Below are positions 15,620 to 23,296 of a stretch of DNA of 64,000 nucleotides, piece after piece. The notes beneath the pieces were generated by a model that searched no databases, was not told the DNA's origin, and worked only from the letters and a program-made list of their open reading frames with translations. Origin of the DNA: Gordonia spumicola (GTDB lineage: Bacteria > Actinomycetota > Actinomycetes > Mycobacteriales > Mycobacteriaceae); assembly GCF_009932475.1 (NCBI RefSeq), contig NZ_BJOV01000002.1:248001-312000 (forward strand), read 5' to 3'. Made by a program: the position numbers and the translations under genes. Numbering within the stretch: the stretch's first letter is position 1; each line of letters begins with the position of its first letter.

Positions 15620-15995
15620 GGCCCTCACCCGCCTCGGCGTGAGCGGCGGTGATCCCGTCAGATCCTCGAGTCTCTGTACCTCCGCCGTCGAGCGCGATCC
15701 GGTACGTCGGGATGATCTCGTCGATCACTCCGACGTAGGCAGGGCTGGTCGCGGTGCGGCCTCGCCCCGTGGTGACTCGCTGGCCGGCGGCCCAGTCGGA
15801 CCTCACGACGGCGTACCCGGCGGCGGCGAGGGCGTCGACCTGGTGTCCGGCGTGCTCGCGCTCCCAGTCGACCCGTGTCCGCACCGGGGCCGTGCCGCGC
15901 CACCCGCAGGTACACGCGCCCACCCACCCGGACTCGGCGTTGATCAGGTCAGGTCCCATGCATCGGTGCGCGGCGATCACGTCCTGCGCGGTCAC
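15612..15995 (-). CDS. Hypothetical phage protein
   Basis: 127 residues from GTG 15995 (GTGA overlap). The segment GWVGACTCGWRGTAPVR is a small zinc knuckle often seen in actinophage proteins, followed by EREHAGHQVDALAAAGYAVV. Function unknown. Confidence 0.6.
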   Translation of the reverse strand: MTAQDVIAAHRCMGPDLINAESGWVGACTCGWRGTAPVRTRVDWEREHAGHQVDALAAAGYAVVRSDWAAGQRVTTGRGRTATSPAYVGVIDEIIPTYRIALDGGGTETRGSDGITAAHAEAGEGRG

Positions 15996-16489
15996 GGCTG
16001 CACCGCCTCGGCGAGGTAGCCAGCATCGGCGAGCGCGCGAGCATACGGAAGGCCGACAGAGACGACAGCGCCGTTCGGATGCGTGACGGACACCGAAGCC
16101 GCCTTCACGATCAGCGCTTCCCGCGCGGCGTCCTGCTCGGCCTTCTCCTGCGCGGCGCGGTGCTCACGTTCGAGGTGGTTGGCGTGCGCCAGGATCGAGG
16201 AACGCTCGATGCCGTCGAGGTGCCGCGCGATTGACTCCGCTTCCCGCAGGATGTCCCACGGCTGCATCGGCACGTCGAGCACCTTCTCCTCCGGCTCGGG
16301 GACGAGACGGTGCAGGACGGTGACGGCAGAGTCGGGGTGCCAGGTGTTGAGGTCGTCGCTGCGCCACCCCGCGGTGATCCACCACGGGCGGCTGTCGTCG
16401 TCCAGGCGGACCGCGATCGACTCGCGGCCATCCACGCGGACCATGTACGCCTCGCCGGGCTTGCAGGTGGTGGGATCGATCGTGGTCAT
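15992..16489 (-). CDS. Hypothetical phage protein
   Basis: 165 residues from ATG 16489 (ATGA overlap). The N-terminus (CKPGEAYMVRVDGRESIAVR) looks beta-rich, and the C-terminal half is a helical segment (ILREAESIARHLDGIERSSI to AEQDAAREALIVK). No family recognised. Confidence 0.6.
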   Translation of the reverse strand: MTTIDPTTCKPGEAYMVRVDGRESIAVRLDDDSRPWWITAGWRSDDLNTWHPDSAVTVLHRLVPEPEEKVLDVPMQPWDILREAESIARHLDGIERSSILAHANHLEREHRAAQEKAEQDAAREALIVKAASVSVTHPNGAVVSVGLPYARALADAGYLAEAVQP

Positions 16490-16623
16490 GCTGCTGCCTC
16501 CATCTGTCGGGCGTGCTTCGCCGTGCGGCGATGCTGGGTCAGGAATCCTCGGCGGACGGTCGCGCCACACGCGCAGCGCCACGAGGACACCGACGGGAGG
16601 TCGAACAGTGTCAGTTCACTCAC
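16486..16623 (-). CDS. 45-residue CxC...H...H zinc-module protein
   Basis: GTG 16623 start, 8-bp overlap with the WhiB gene. The protein is essentially one module, CACGATVRRGFLTQHRRTAK then HARQM, with C, C, H, H ligands. The same module (CECGTWVSSGNQGAHRRTGL then HARRM) forms the C-terminus of the adjacent WhiB-like protein; 13 of 25 positions match. It may partner or compete with the fused copy. Confidence 0.65.
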   Translation of the reverse strand: MSELTLFDLPSVSSWRCACGATVRRGFLTQHRRTAKHARQMEAAA

Positions 16624-17059
16624 CGCCCTCACCCGCCTCGGCGAGCATCCGGCGTGCATGCAGCCCCGTCCGGCGGTGCGCCCCCTGATTGCCGGACGAC
16701 ACCCACGTGCCGCACTCACACAACCGCTTCCGAGTCTTCGCCGCATTCGAGGCGGCCCGACGGCACGCCCTGCACTGCCCGCCACTCGGGCCGACATGCA
16801 CCGCGGCCGGGTCCGTCAGGTCATGCAAACCCTTAGCGCATACTGACCGCCGAGGACGGCCCGGTGGGCGCGACTCGCGAGCGAAAACCTTCCCGCCCCA
16901 CACGCCGAACGACTCGCCGCGCGCCTCCGCACCCTCACGGCACGCGACACGGACCGGGCAGTGGAAACACACCATCGCCACCCGCAACAGGACGTCGCGG
17001 TCATCCGACGTGAACTCGCTTCGGCCCTGGCACGGGGTCGACTCTGGGGTGCGCCTCAT
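16616..17059 (-). CDS. WhiB-like regulator fused to C-terminal zinc modules
   Basis: 147 residues. WhiB signature: four cysteines C10, C31, C34 and C40 (CxxC then five residues to C) that would hold a 4Fe-4S cluster, followed by GVWGG (52-56). Unlike host WhiB proteins of about 80-100 residues, it continues with C74/H79/C96/C99 and C114/C116/H128/H134, two likely zinc sites. Phage WhiB proteins such as that of mycobacteriophage TM4 can interfere with host WhiB regulators. Here the extension may add DNA or protein contacts. Confidence 0.8.
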   Translation of the reverse strand: MRRTPESTPCQGRSEFTSDDRDVLLRVAMVCFHCPVRVACREGAEARGESFGVWGGKVFARESRPPGRPRRSVCAKGLHDLTDPAAVHVGPSGGQCRACRRAASNAAKTRKRLCECGTWVSSGNQGAHRRTGLHARRMLAEAGEGGE

Positions 17060-17904
17060 GACTGCACCTCCACATCCACGACGTCGGCGTCGGGCGTCAG
17101 CTCCGGCTCCGGCTCGGCGGGCGCAGTCAGGGCGTCGATGCGCTGTGCGATAGCCAGCAGCAGGTCCGCCACCTCGTCCGTGTCGCCGTACTTGCGCGGC
17201 AGGAAGTCCGCCAGCTTCCGCAAGCCCTCCGCGTCCTCCGACGCCGCGATGCGCGCCGCCATGTCCGCCGGGACCGGCTCGGCGGCGGGCGCAGCAGGCT
17301 CGGCGATCGGCGCGGGCTGCTGCTGCACCTGCTCCGACTCCACGCGGCGCGGCGCATCCGCGATCGGCGCGCCGTCCACGTCGACGTCAACACCCAACTC
17401 CTCCGGCGCATAGATGACGCCGAACAGCGCCTCCGACGCCCACATGCGGGCCGCTTCCGTCACCGCGCGGGCGCGCATCATCGCGCCTGGATAGGACTGC
17501 CACGGCCCCTTCTTGCCGAGAAGGCCAGCCTTGCGGGCGCGGTCCAAATCCCAGCGGATCGGGTCGGGCACGAAGTCGGGATCATCCGCGCGGATGATCA
17601 CCGCCTCCGCGTAGGTTTCGTCGCCCTTCACGCGGAGCTTGTGGCCTGCCTTGCGGACCAGTGCGCCGATCAGGTCAGCCGACGCGGTCGGCTTTCCATC
17701 GACGATGTGCACACCCGTGAGGGCGCTGATGCGGGGCACGCCGAGAGCGTCGGCGAACTCGAACGCCACCAGAAGGGCGGCCGGATTGTCGCGGTACTGG
17801 CGCGGGAGCGCATCACGCGCACCCGCCATCATGCGGGCCCGCTCCGCGTTAACCGCGAGTTCGCGGGCCGAGTCGGTGCCAATCAAGGCAAGGTCGGTGC
17901 TCAT
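17056..17904 (-). CDS. recT: RecT-family single-strand annealing protein
   Basis: 282 residues from ATG 17904. The RecT core is clear: RDNPAALLVAFEFADALGVP, HIVDGKPTASADLIGALVRK, YPGAMMRARAVTEAARMWAS. The last 90 residues are Pro/Glu-rich and divergent, as usual in this family. It anneals complementary strands after resection by the YqaJ nuclease encoded immediately upstream in the operon; together they form a Red-like recombination pair. Confidence 0.85.
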   Translation of the reverse strand: MSTDLALIGTDSARELAVNAERARMMAGARDALPRQYRDNPAALLVAFEFADALGVPRISALTGVHIVDGKPTASADLIGALVRKAGHKLRVKGDETYAEAVIIRADDPDFVPDPIRWDLDRARKAGLLGKKGPWQSYPGAMMRARAVTEAARMWASEALFGVIYAPEELGVDVDVDGAPIADAPRRVESEQVQQQPAPIAEPAAPAAEPVPADMAARIAASEDAEGLRKLADFLPRKYGDTDEVADLLLAIAQRIDALTAPAEPEPELTPDADVVDVEVQS

Positions 17905-18815
17905 GCTGCTTCGAGTCCTTTCAGGAGGTCGCTGGCCTTGTCGGCGAGCTTGGGTGCTGTGGAGAATGTGGGCGGTCCGTCGCCGCGGCCCTTGCGGCGC
18001 GTGCCGAGCGTGACGCCGCGCCACGTCGCCTTCTTGCTGTCGCCGAGGAACGCGGCAAGCTCGGCGGCCGCGACCGCCTTCGCCGACTCCGCGACGTCAT
18101 GGGCGCCGATCGCGGCCAGGAAGGCGCCGGCGATCTCGTCGGGGATCTCGACGCCGGGATCGTCAACAACGACGGGGTGCTGCCAGCGCAACGCCTGCCG
18201 ATCCTCGGTGCGGCGGTAGTCAGCGGCCGGGGCGATGCCGAGGTCCAGCGAGTCGAGGAACAGTCGCCCCTCACGCGCAAGCCACCGCTGCACGCCCTCG
18301 TCAGCGTCGATCCACGTCTCGGCGGGCTTCATGTCGATCAGCTCGTCGCCTCCACACGATGCGACCAGGCAGCGGGACGCGCCGGTCACCCACATCTGCC
18401 ACTGGACCTGCGCCTGATAAGCGACGGGGACGCCGTCACGCGCCCACATCCAGTGGTCACGCGCGGTCTTGATCTCCAGGAGCGCGAGCCGCCCGTCGAC
18501 GTGGACGACGCCGTCGGGCTGGGCCAGCGCCCACGACTCCGTCGCGTGCTGCCACGTCCCGGTCGACGCGACCGCCCACTCCGGGTGCAGCTCGGCGAGC
18601 CACCCGCGGATCAGCGGCTCGAACACGTGCCCCCGCGTCTGTGCCCGCGTCTGCGGTTCGGGCGGCGTGGTGCCGGCCATCTTGTGCCACAGCGAGTGCG
18701 GGGTGTCGTGGCGGGAGAGGCCGACGACGGCGGCGATCTTCGACGCCGTCATGTGCCGCAGCCACTCCGGCGAGCCGGGATCGACCGCGTGATCGAGGAT
18801 GATGCCCGTGGTCAT
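17901..18815 (-). CDS. YqaJ-type exonuclease (Red/RecE-like)
   Basis: 304 residues from ATG 18815. The YqaJ fold is marked by SPEWLRHMTASKIAAVVGLS, GHVFEPLIRGWL, QPDGVVHVDGRLALLEIKTA and YQAQVQWQMWVTG, giving the E...D...ExK...Q active-site series of PD-(D/E)xK exonucleases. It would resect double-strand ends and hand the single strand to RecT. ATGA overlaps with neighbours. Confidence 0.85.
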   Translation of the reverse strand: MTTGIILDHAVDPGSPEWLRHMTASKIAAVVGLSRHDTPHSLWHKMAGTTPPEPQTRAQTRGHVFEPLIRGWLAELHPEWAVASTGTWQHATESWALAQPDGVVHVDGRLALLEIKTARDHWMWARDGVPVAYQAQVQWQMWVTGASRCLVASCGGDELIDMKPAETWIDADEGVQRWLAREGRLFLDSLDLGIAPAADYRRTEDRQALRWQHPVVVDDPGVEIPDEIAGAFLAAIGAHDVAESAKAVAAAELAAFLGDSKKATWRGVTLGTRRKGRGDGPPTFSTAPKLADKASDLLKGLEAA

Positions 18816-18970
18816 GACGCCTCCCGGACGATGATGGTGTTGGTGCAGGTATCGGCAGTGTGGGTGTCGGTGGCGCAGTCCTCGCACCACGCGCCGTAGG
18901 TCATGCAGTGCGGCTCGTGCCGCCAGGAGGTGGCGGGGCCGTACGCGCAGCTGCATGTGTCGCGGCTCAT
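18812..18970 (-). CDS. Small Cys/His-rich phage protein
   Basis: 52 residues, MSRDTCSCAYGPATSWRHEP, with CSC, HCMTYGAWCEDC and TCTN, enough ligands for one or two zinc ions. ATGA overlaps on both sides. Function unknown. Confidence 0.6.
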   Translation of the reverse strand: MSRDTCSCAYGPATSWRHEPHCMTYGAWCEDCATDTHTADTCTNTIIVREAS

Positions 18971-19140
18971 CGCCGCACCTTGCCGTTGCGGACGATGTCG
19001 CCGAGCGGCCCGCCGAGGGCGGGGTGGTCGTCGGGGACGTCGAGCTTGCCGGGCTTGACGCGCAGGCCCATGCTGACGCCGATCACCCATCCGGTGAAGC
19101 CGATGACGCAGGCGATGAGCGCGTCCGCGGCGGCGTTCAC
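18967..19140 (-). CDS. Small single-span membrane protein
   Basis: 57 residues from GTG 19140 (GTGA overlap). Residues 2-28 form one transmembrane helix (AAADALIACVIGFTGWVIGV), followed by a polar tail (KPGKLDVPDDHPALGG). It lies in the early region, so holin function is unlikely. Role unknown. Confidence 0.6.
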   Translation of the reverse strand: MNAAADALIACVIGFTGWVIGVSMGLRVKPGKLDVPDDHPALGGPLGDIVRNGKVRR

Positions 19141-19400
19141 GACGTCGCCCCGCGTGCCCACGCGACCGCCCGGAGCGTGTCCAGCGCGCTCCGCTCGGCC
19201 TCGTCGATGCGGCCCCAGCGACGGCCGTTCCAAACGAGCGGACCGTCGACCGTGAGTCGCGCCTCGGCATCCGCGCCGAAGTACGCCCAGTCGTCGTCCA
19301 TGCGGTCGGGCGTGGAGTCGGGGTGCAGTCGCTCCCACTCGGCACGGTCCACGACGACCGTCGAGCCGTCGAGAAGCTGGTCATAGACGTGCGTGCTCAT
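19137..19400 (-). CDS. Hypothetical phage protein
   Basis: 87 residues, [20 protein letters not shown] ... DDDWAYFGADAEARLTVDG ... RRWGRIDEAERSALDTLRA. It looks like a small beta-rich domain with a C-terminal helix. Overlaps the repeat-protein gene upstream by ATGA. No family recognised. Confidence 0.6.
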   Translation of the reverse strand: MSTHVYDQLLDGSTVVVDRAEWERLHPDSTPDRMDDDWAYFGADAEARLTVDGPLVWNGRRWGRIDEAERSALDTLRAVAWARGATS

Positions 19401-20317
19401 GCCGTCACCTCGCGGCCCTCACGGTCGACAGCGACACACGCCGTGACGACGCGCTTCGCCTTGCACTTGTCGTCGAGCGGCACCATCTCTGACAGGAGGA
19501 CACCGACGCGGACGAAGCGCGTCGCATCCTGGAGGTAGTCGGCCGAGCGCGACGGCGACACCCCGAAGTGGAGGCCGTGACCACAGAAGGTGGTGGGCTC
19601 CCAGTCGGGGGCCTCCGGCGTGCTGCCGGGGCGGTAGTCGACGCCGCGTGGTGTCGTCCACTTGTCGTCGACCGCCTTGAAGACGACCGCGATGTCGTCG
19701 GCGGTCGTCTCGCCGGGGATGACCTTGACGCCGCGGACCTCGCACCACGTGCGGGGGTCGGTCATGTCGACCGCGGTCATATCGATGACGACGCCGCCGT
19801 CGAGGGTGACGCGCTGTGAGTGGAGGTGGATGGCGACGCATCTCCGCGCCTCGACGTGCGAGCGGTCCCACGCCTCGACGTGCGAGCTGTCCCGCGCCTC
19901 GACGTGCGAGCTGTCCCGCGCCTCGACGTGCGATCTGCCCCCCGCCTCGACGTGCGAGCGGTCCCACGCCTCGACGTGCGAGCTGCCCCCCGCCACGACG
20001 TGCGATCTGCCCCGCGCCACGACGTGCGATCTGCCCCCCGCCACGACGTGCGAGCTGTCCCACGCCTCGACGTGCGATCTGCCCCGCGCCTCGACGTGCG
20101 AGCTGTCCCGCGCCTCGACGTGCGAGCTGTCCCGCGCCTCGACGTGCGATCTGCCCCCCGCCTCGACGTGCGAGCTGCCCCCCGCCACGACGTGCGAGCT
20201 GCCCGAGCTGTTGAGCGTCAGCCAGACGCCGTCCGGCGACTCGACGTAGATCGTGCACGCCTTGTCGGCGAGCGCCTTGTCCAACTCCTGCTGGGTGGTG
20301 ACCGTGATGATGGTCAT
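19397..20317 (-). CDS. Octapeptide-repeat protein with DUF7666-like C-terminus
   Basis: 306 residues from ATG 20317 with AAAGGA upstream. Residues 1-39 are unique. Residues 40-159 are 15 exact tandem octads of the form [SR]-S-H-V-[EV]-A-x-x, varying only as GG, RD, RG, WD or RR at the end and E or V at position 5. The C-terminal 140 residues ([20 protein letters not shown] ... [20 protein letters not shown]) resemble the DUF7666 domain of phage proteins. The repeats may form a beta-solenoid. Function unknown. Confidence 0.8.
   Translation of the reverse strand: MTIITVTTQQELDKALADKACTIYVESPDGVWLTLNSSGSSHVVAGGSSHVEAGGRSHVEARDSSHVEARDSSHVEARGRSHVEAWDSSHVVAGGRSHVVARGRSHVVAGGSSHVEAWDRSHVEAGGRSHVEARDSSHVEARDSSHVEAWDRSHVEARRCVAIHLHSQRVTLDGGVVIDMTAVDMTDPRTWCEVRGVKVIPGETTADDIAVVFKAVDDKWTTPRGVDYRPGSTPEAPDWEPTTFCGHGLHFGVSPSRSADYLQDATRFVRVGVLLSEMVPLDDKCKAKRVVTACVAVDREGREVTA
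19841..20200 (-). repeat. 15 tandem 24-bp repeats coding for octapeptides
   Basis: 360 bp of uninterrupted 24-bp units, each coding one octad of the protein above. On the plus strand the unit reads like CCTCGACGTGCGAGCTGTCC with small changes. There are no spacers, and the unit is a multiple of three, so several frames stay open by chance. Such arrays expand and contract by slippage or recombination. Confidence 0.9.
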
Positions 20318-20334
20318 GATGGTCCTTTCGGTGG

Positions 20335-20373
20335 GCTGGTCTCGCCCCGCTCCCTCTTCGGGGCGAGACCAGC
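20335..20373 (-). promoter_or_regulatory. Perfect 15-bp hairpin in the leader of the repeat-protein gene
   Basis: Arms GCTGGTCTCGCCCCG (20335-20349) and its exact complement (20359-20373) enclose a 9-nt loop. It lies 18 bp upstream of the repeat-protein start and 12 bp after the previous stop. No T tract follows on the minus strand, so a role in leader RNA structure or processing fits better than a simple terminator. Confidence 0.65.
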
Positions 20374-20384
20374 GGCAATGGTGG

Positions 20385-20552
20385 TCAGGTGGTGATGATG
20401 AGAAGGTCGTCGCATTCGATCCACGCAAGACGCGTGCCGAACGGCGACGTGATCGCGATGTGCGCGAGCATCCCGGACGGGCCGGGCGCGTATCCGGCGA
20501 TGTCGCCGCACACGATGTCGCAGCACGCCGCGTCGATCAGGCGCGTGCTCAC
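20385..20552 (-). CDS. Small phage protein
   Basis: 55 residues from GTG 20552 (GTGA overlap). MSTRLIDAACCDIVCGDIAG, then GMLAHIAITSPFGTRLAWIE and an acidic-hydrophobic end. It resembles a small beta barrel. No family recognised. Confidence 0.55.
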   Translation of the reverse strand: MSTRLIDAACCDIVCGDIAGYAPGPSGMLAHIAITSPFGTRLAWIECDDLLIITT

Positions 20553-20800
20553 GACGCCCGCTTCGACCGCGACCGCGGCGACAAGCCAGACGGGCGGTCG
20601 GCAGGATCGGGGTTCGGCTCCACCCTCAGTCGAGCCAGTGTCTCCTGGAACTGAGCCTCGGTCATGCCACGGAATCCGCCAACTTTGGTGTGCGGCCATT
20701 CCTTGACCATCTTCCGCCGCACCCAATCCGCGGACCGGGGCCGGCCATTCGGCGGCGACAAGCGCTCGGCGATCGTCGCCGCGTCCATCAAGTCAGACAT
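20549..20800 (-). CDS. HTH protein, possibly excisionase-like
   Basis: 83 residues. MDAATIAERLSP ... SADWVRRKMVKEWPHTKVGG then FRGMTEAQFQETLARL has the helix-turn-helix plus wing layout of excisionase/MerR-like small DNA binders. A role in excision or early regulation is possible; the motif supports only DNA binding. Confidence 0.6.
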   Translation of the reverse strand: MSDLMDAATIAERLSPPNGRPRSADWVRRKMVKEWPHTKVGGFRGMTEAQFQETLARLRVEPNPDPADRPSGLSPRSRSKRAS

Positions 20801-20996
20801 CGGGATCCTCCTGGTGGTTGGCCTGCGCCTGCTGGAATGCCTGCCAGGCGTCGAGAACGGGCGCGAATGCTTCTTGGGATGCGAGCGGGGTCATGCCCTC
20901 GCAGACGCGGGCGGCGTGCGTCACCGTGCGATCGACGAAGACCTCGAACGCCTCCGCCGCCTGCTCTGACATGACGGCCGGTTCGACGGCGGTCAC
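20793..20996 (-). CDS. Small helical phage protein
   Basis: 67 residues from GTG 20996 (GTGA overlap). Two or three helices (EQAAEAFEVFVDRTVTHAAR, APVLDAWQAFQQAQANHQED). No family recognised. Confidence 0.55.
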   Translation of the reverse strand: MTAVEPAVMSEQAAEAFEVFVDRTVTHAARVCEGMTPLASQEAFAPVLDAWQAFQQAQANHQEDPDV

Positions 20997-21157
20997 GATG
21001 CCGCCTTCGACCGCGACCGGTAGGTGCTGATCGTCGACAGGGCGACGCCGACGCGGGACGCGGCATGCTCTGGCGACACTCCGCCGCCGACAAGCCAGTC
21101 GAAGTCCTCGATGACGTCCTCGACGTGACGCTCCACGTCTATGAGTGATCTGGTCAC
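20993..21157 (-). CDS. Small HTH-like phage protein
   Basis: 54 residues from GTG 21157 (GTGA overlap). The second half, GGGVSPEHAASRVGVALSTI STYRSRSK, reads as a helix-turn-helix with a basic recognition helix. Probably DNA-binding. Confidence 0.55.
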   Translation of the reverse strand: MTRSLIDVERHVEDVIEDFDWLVGGGVSPEHAASRVGVALSTISTYRSRSKAAS

Positions 21158-21483
21158 GATGCCGCCTCCTCGCACGGTCGGTGGGTGAAGGCGGCGCGGC
21201 CCTCTGCGTCGACACCGTCCGGGATGCGGATCGTCGGCTGGTGCAGGATCGCGATGGTGCGCACCGTCTGCGTGACCGGGTCAATCCCGGCGATCGACGC
21301 GACGCCCTTCATCTGATTGACGTGGGCGTCGACGATCGGCATGGTGCGGACCTGCGCGAGCGCGTAGTGGACAGACATCCTCCGTCGGCCGATGCGTGCA
21401 CCCTCCACGACGACGTGCGTAGCGCCCAAGTCGCGGAGCCACCGCCGGACGGGCTTCAGGTGTGTGACGTGTGCAGATGTCAT
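21154..21483 (-). CDS. Phage protein, paralogue of the 13753-14031 product
   Basis: 109 residues from ATG 21483. It shares the VRRWLRDLGATHVVVEG core and following basic segment with the 92-residue protein at 13753-14031, suggesting an old duplication within the phage. The C-terminus has TQTVRTIAILHQPTIRI strands. Function unknown. Confidence 0.6.
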   Translation of the reverse strand: MTSAHVTHLKPVRRWLRDLGATHVVVEGARIGRRRMSVHYALAQVRTMPIVDAHVNQMKGVASIAGIDPVTQTVRTIAILHQPTIRIPDGVDAEGRAAFTHRPCEEAAS

Positions 21484-21692
21484 TGCTGGTCTCCGATCGC
21501 TGCGAGAAGGTCGTCGACGCGGACCGTCACCCTCGTGGTGACGTCGCGGTGGGTGGGGTCGTCGATCGTCACGTCGACCAGCCCCCCCTGCTGCTGGTGG
21601 ATGGTGACGGTGGTCTTGGCGACGTCGAGCGGCGTGCCGCCGACACGACGCGACACGATCGCGGGCGCGGTCACAGCGGTCACAGCGGTCAC
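21480..21692 (-). CDS. Small phage protein with Val-Thr-Ala repeat start
   Basis: 70 residues from GTG 21692 (GTGA overlap). The first residues come from a 9-bp tandem repeat (CAGCGGTCA on the plus strand, about three copies at 21666-21692), giving TAVTAVTA and several possible GTG starts. The rest is a small beta-rich domain (TTVTIHQQQGGLVDVTIDDP). Function unknown. Confidence 0.5.
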   Translation of the reverse strand: MTAVTAVTAPAIVSRRVGGTPLDVAKTTVTIHQQQGGLVDVTIDDPTHRDVTTRVTVRVDDLLAAIGDQQ

Positions 21693-21991
21693 AGCGGTAC
21701 CGGCGTTTCCGTGCGCACGAAGACGACCGCCCGCTCCAGGACGTCGATGATCGACTCGCCGGGCTGGCCGATGACGAAGATCGACGCCCAGGGCGTGTCG
21801 TCGAAGTGCCGGACACGCAACTCCGGCGCATCCTGCTGCTGGTACTCGTCTCGGTCGGCGTAGATCACCTGCACGTCCGCGCCATGCCCGGACACCGTGA
21901 GCGCCGGGAATGCGACGTCGAACCCGTCGCACGGAACCGTCTCCGTCGCGATCTCACCCAGCAGTGCGTGAATGCGGTCCAGGTCGCTCAT
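21689..21991 (-). CDS. Hypothetical phage protein
   Basis: 100 residues from ATG 21991. MSDLDRIHALLGEIATETVP, then beta strands VAFPALTVSGHGADVQVIYA and a C-terminal helix IIDVLERAVVFVRTE. No family recognised. Confidence 0.6.
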   Translation of the reverse strand: MSDLDRIHALLGEIATETVPCDGFDVAFPALTVSGHGADVQVIYADRDEYQQQDAPELRVRHFDDTPWASIFVIGQPGESIIDVLERAVVFVRTETPVPL

Positions 21992-22170
21992 GCCGCCACC
22001 TCGATCACAGCGTCGGCGGCGACCCGCCACACTGCGGTCTCGCCGAAGCGGTCATCCCACACCGTCACCAGCACCTCGCGGTCCGTGTGGTCGAGCACCG
22101 TCACCGACAGCGGCGTCACGTCCCCACCCGACCGGAACGTCGGGGCCCACGCGAGCTTCGTCGCGGTCAT
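21988..22170 (-). CDS. Small beta-rich phage protein
   Basis: 60 residues from ATG 22170 (ATGA overlap). Alternating strands: DVTPLSVTVLDHTDREVLVT then VWDDRFGETAVWRVAADAV. Function unknown. Confidence 0.55.
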   Translation of the reverse strand: MTATKLAWAPTFRSGGDVTPLSVTVLDHTDREVLVTVWDDRFGETAVWRVAADAVIEVAA

Positions 22171-22424
22171 GCCGACACCGCCTTCGCCAGTCGGAAGGTA
22201 TTGAGGTGATCCGCGAGCGCGTTGTACAGGTCGACGCACTCACGGCCGTCGAGCCCCAACGATCCGATCATGTCGGACCTCGCGTCGTGCGGCTCAATGA
22301 ATCCGAACTCCTGGACGACGTCGCGATCCAGATCGCCGATGTGGGTGACCCCGTCAACCACAGTCGTCTTGACTTCGGGACGATCGAAGAGTGTGAATCG
22401 TGCAGTGTCGTTCATGCTCATCAC
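22167..22424 (-). CDS. Small phage protein
   Basis: 85 residues if GTG 22424 is used (GTGA overlap with the ParB-like gene); ATGs at 22421 and 22415 are alternatives. ARFTLFDRPEVKTTVVDGVT then a helical C-terminus (CVDLYNALADHLNTFRLAK). No family recognised. Confidence 0.55.
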   Translation of the reverse strand: MMSMNDTARFTLFDRPEVKTTVVDGVTHIGDLDRDVVQEFGFIEPHDARSDMIGSLGLDGRECVDLYNALADHLNTFRLAKAVSA

Positions 22425-23293
22425 TTCGGCTCCGGGAAGGTGTCGAGGGTCCAGGCTCCGGACTTGGGGCGCTGCAGCTTGCCGAGTGACTTACCGTCAC
22501 GCCACGCGTTCCACGCGACGAGGAAGAATCCGACGAGGTCTCGGTCGGATGTGATGACCTTCTGCTGGTTGATCCGCTCGAGCCGGTCTCGCAGTGCGAG
22601 GATTGGGTTCCCGGGGTCGAGGCTGGCGCCGGTGATGAGGGATTCGCAGAACGCGCGTTGCGCTTCGCCGTCGACCTGGCGGAGCATCAGCATGACCGCG
22701 ACGGTCACCGACGGGCGGGCCTTGATCCGGCGGAGGCGTTCGCCCGCGATGTCGCGGAGCATCGCCATTTCGACGGGGTGCTGGTGTGCCCACTCGACGA
22801 TCTCCGGGTTCGAGATGCGGTTGCGGACGCGGTCGCCGAAGAATCGGCCTTCGACCCACTCGATGTAGACACGGATCGCTCCGGCGATGATCCGCTGGCT
22901 CGACGCTCCGACGAGTCCGTCGATGGAGAGCTGGTCACCAGCGGTGCGCTTGCGGCCCTGGTCCATCGTGTCTTGCGACGAGGTGGGCAGGCCGCGGACC
23001 ACAAGAAACGTGATGCCGGGGAAGTCGTCGGGCATCCGTGACAGGGCAGTGAGCCGGTGTTGTCCGTCGAGGAGGACGTCGTCGACGGACCACTTGATCG
23101 CTTCGCCGTTGTACACCCAGCGGCCGGACTCCATCTCGCGGATGAGCTGCTGGACGTGATGTTCGTTGATGGGCCGGTTGCGGGTGTTCTTGGCGAGGAC
23201 GCGGCGCGCGGTCTGCGGTGTGACGAGCAGGTTCGCAGAGACGGGCTTGCCGAAGAATCGGATGACGTTGTCGTCGTTGTTGGGCTGGGACAT
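22421..23293 (-). CDS. ParB-like nuclease/partition-domain protein
   Basis: 290 residues from ATG 23293 with AAGGA upstream. A ParB/sulfiredoxin-like N-terminal domain is seen in RPINEHHVQQLIREMESGRW (40-59) and DGQHRLTAL (76-84), the conserved ParB box-like motif. The remaining 200 residues are helical and Arg-rich. Such proteins are frequent in phage early regions; CTP or DNA binding is possible but not shown. It follows another partition-like gene by 3 bp. Confidence 0.7.
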   Translation of the reverse strand: MSQPNNDDNVIRFFGKPVSANLLVTPQTARRVLAKNTRNRPINEHHVQQLIREMESGRWVYNGEAIKWSVDDVLLDGQHRLTALSRMPDDFPGITFLVVRGLPTSSQDTMDQGRKRTAGDQLSIDGLVGASSQRIIAGAIRVYIEWVEGRFFGDRVRNRISNPEIVEWAHQHPVEMAMLRDIAGERLRRIKARPSVTVAVMLMLRQVDGEAQRAFCESLITGASLDPGNPILALRDRLERINQQKVITSDRDLVGFFLVAWNAWRDGKSLGKLQRPKSGAWTLDTFPEPK

Positions 23294-23296
23294 GGG

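Noticed and set aside
19841..20200. CRISPR array
   Set aside because: The 24-bp units are contiguous with no spacers and code in frame for octapeptides; no cas genes are near.
19662..20395. Plus-strand Cys/Arg-rich repeat proteins opposite the octapeptide gene
   Set aside because: A 24-bp stop-free repeat leaves several frames open by chance; only the minus-strand frame has a ribosome-binding site, flanking unique domains and overlap with its neighbours.
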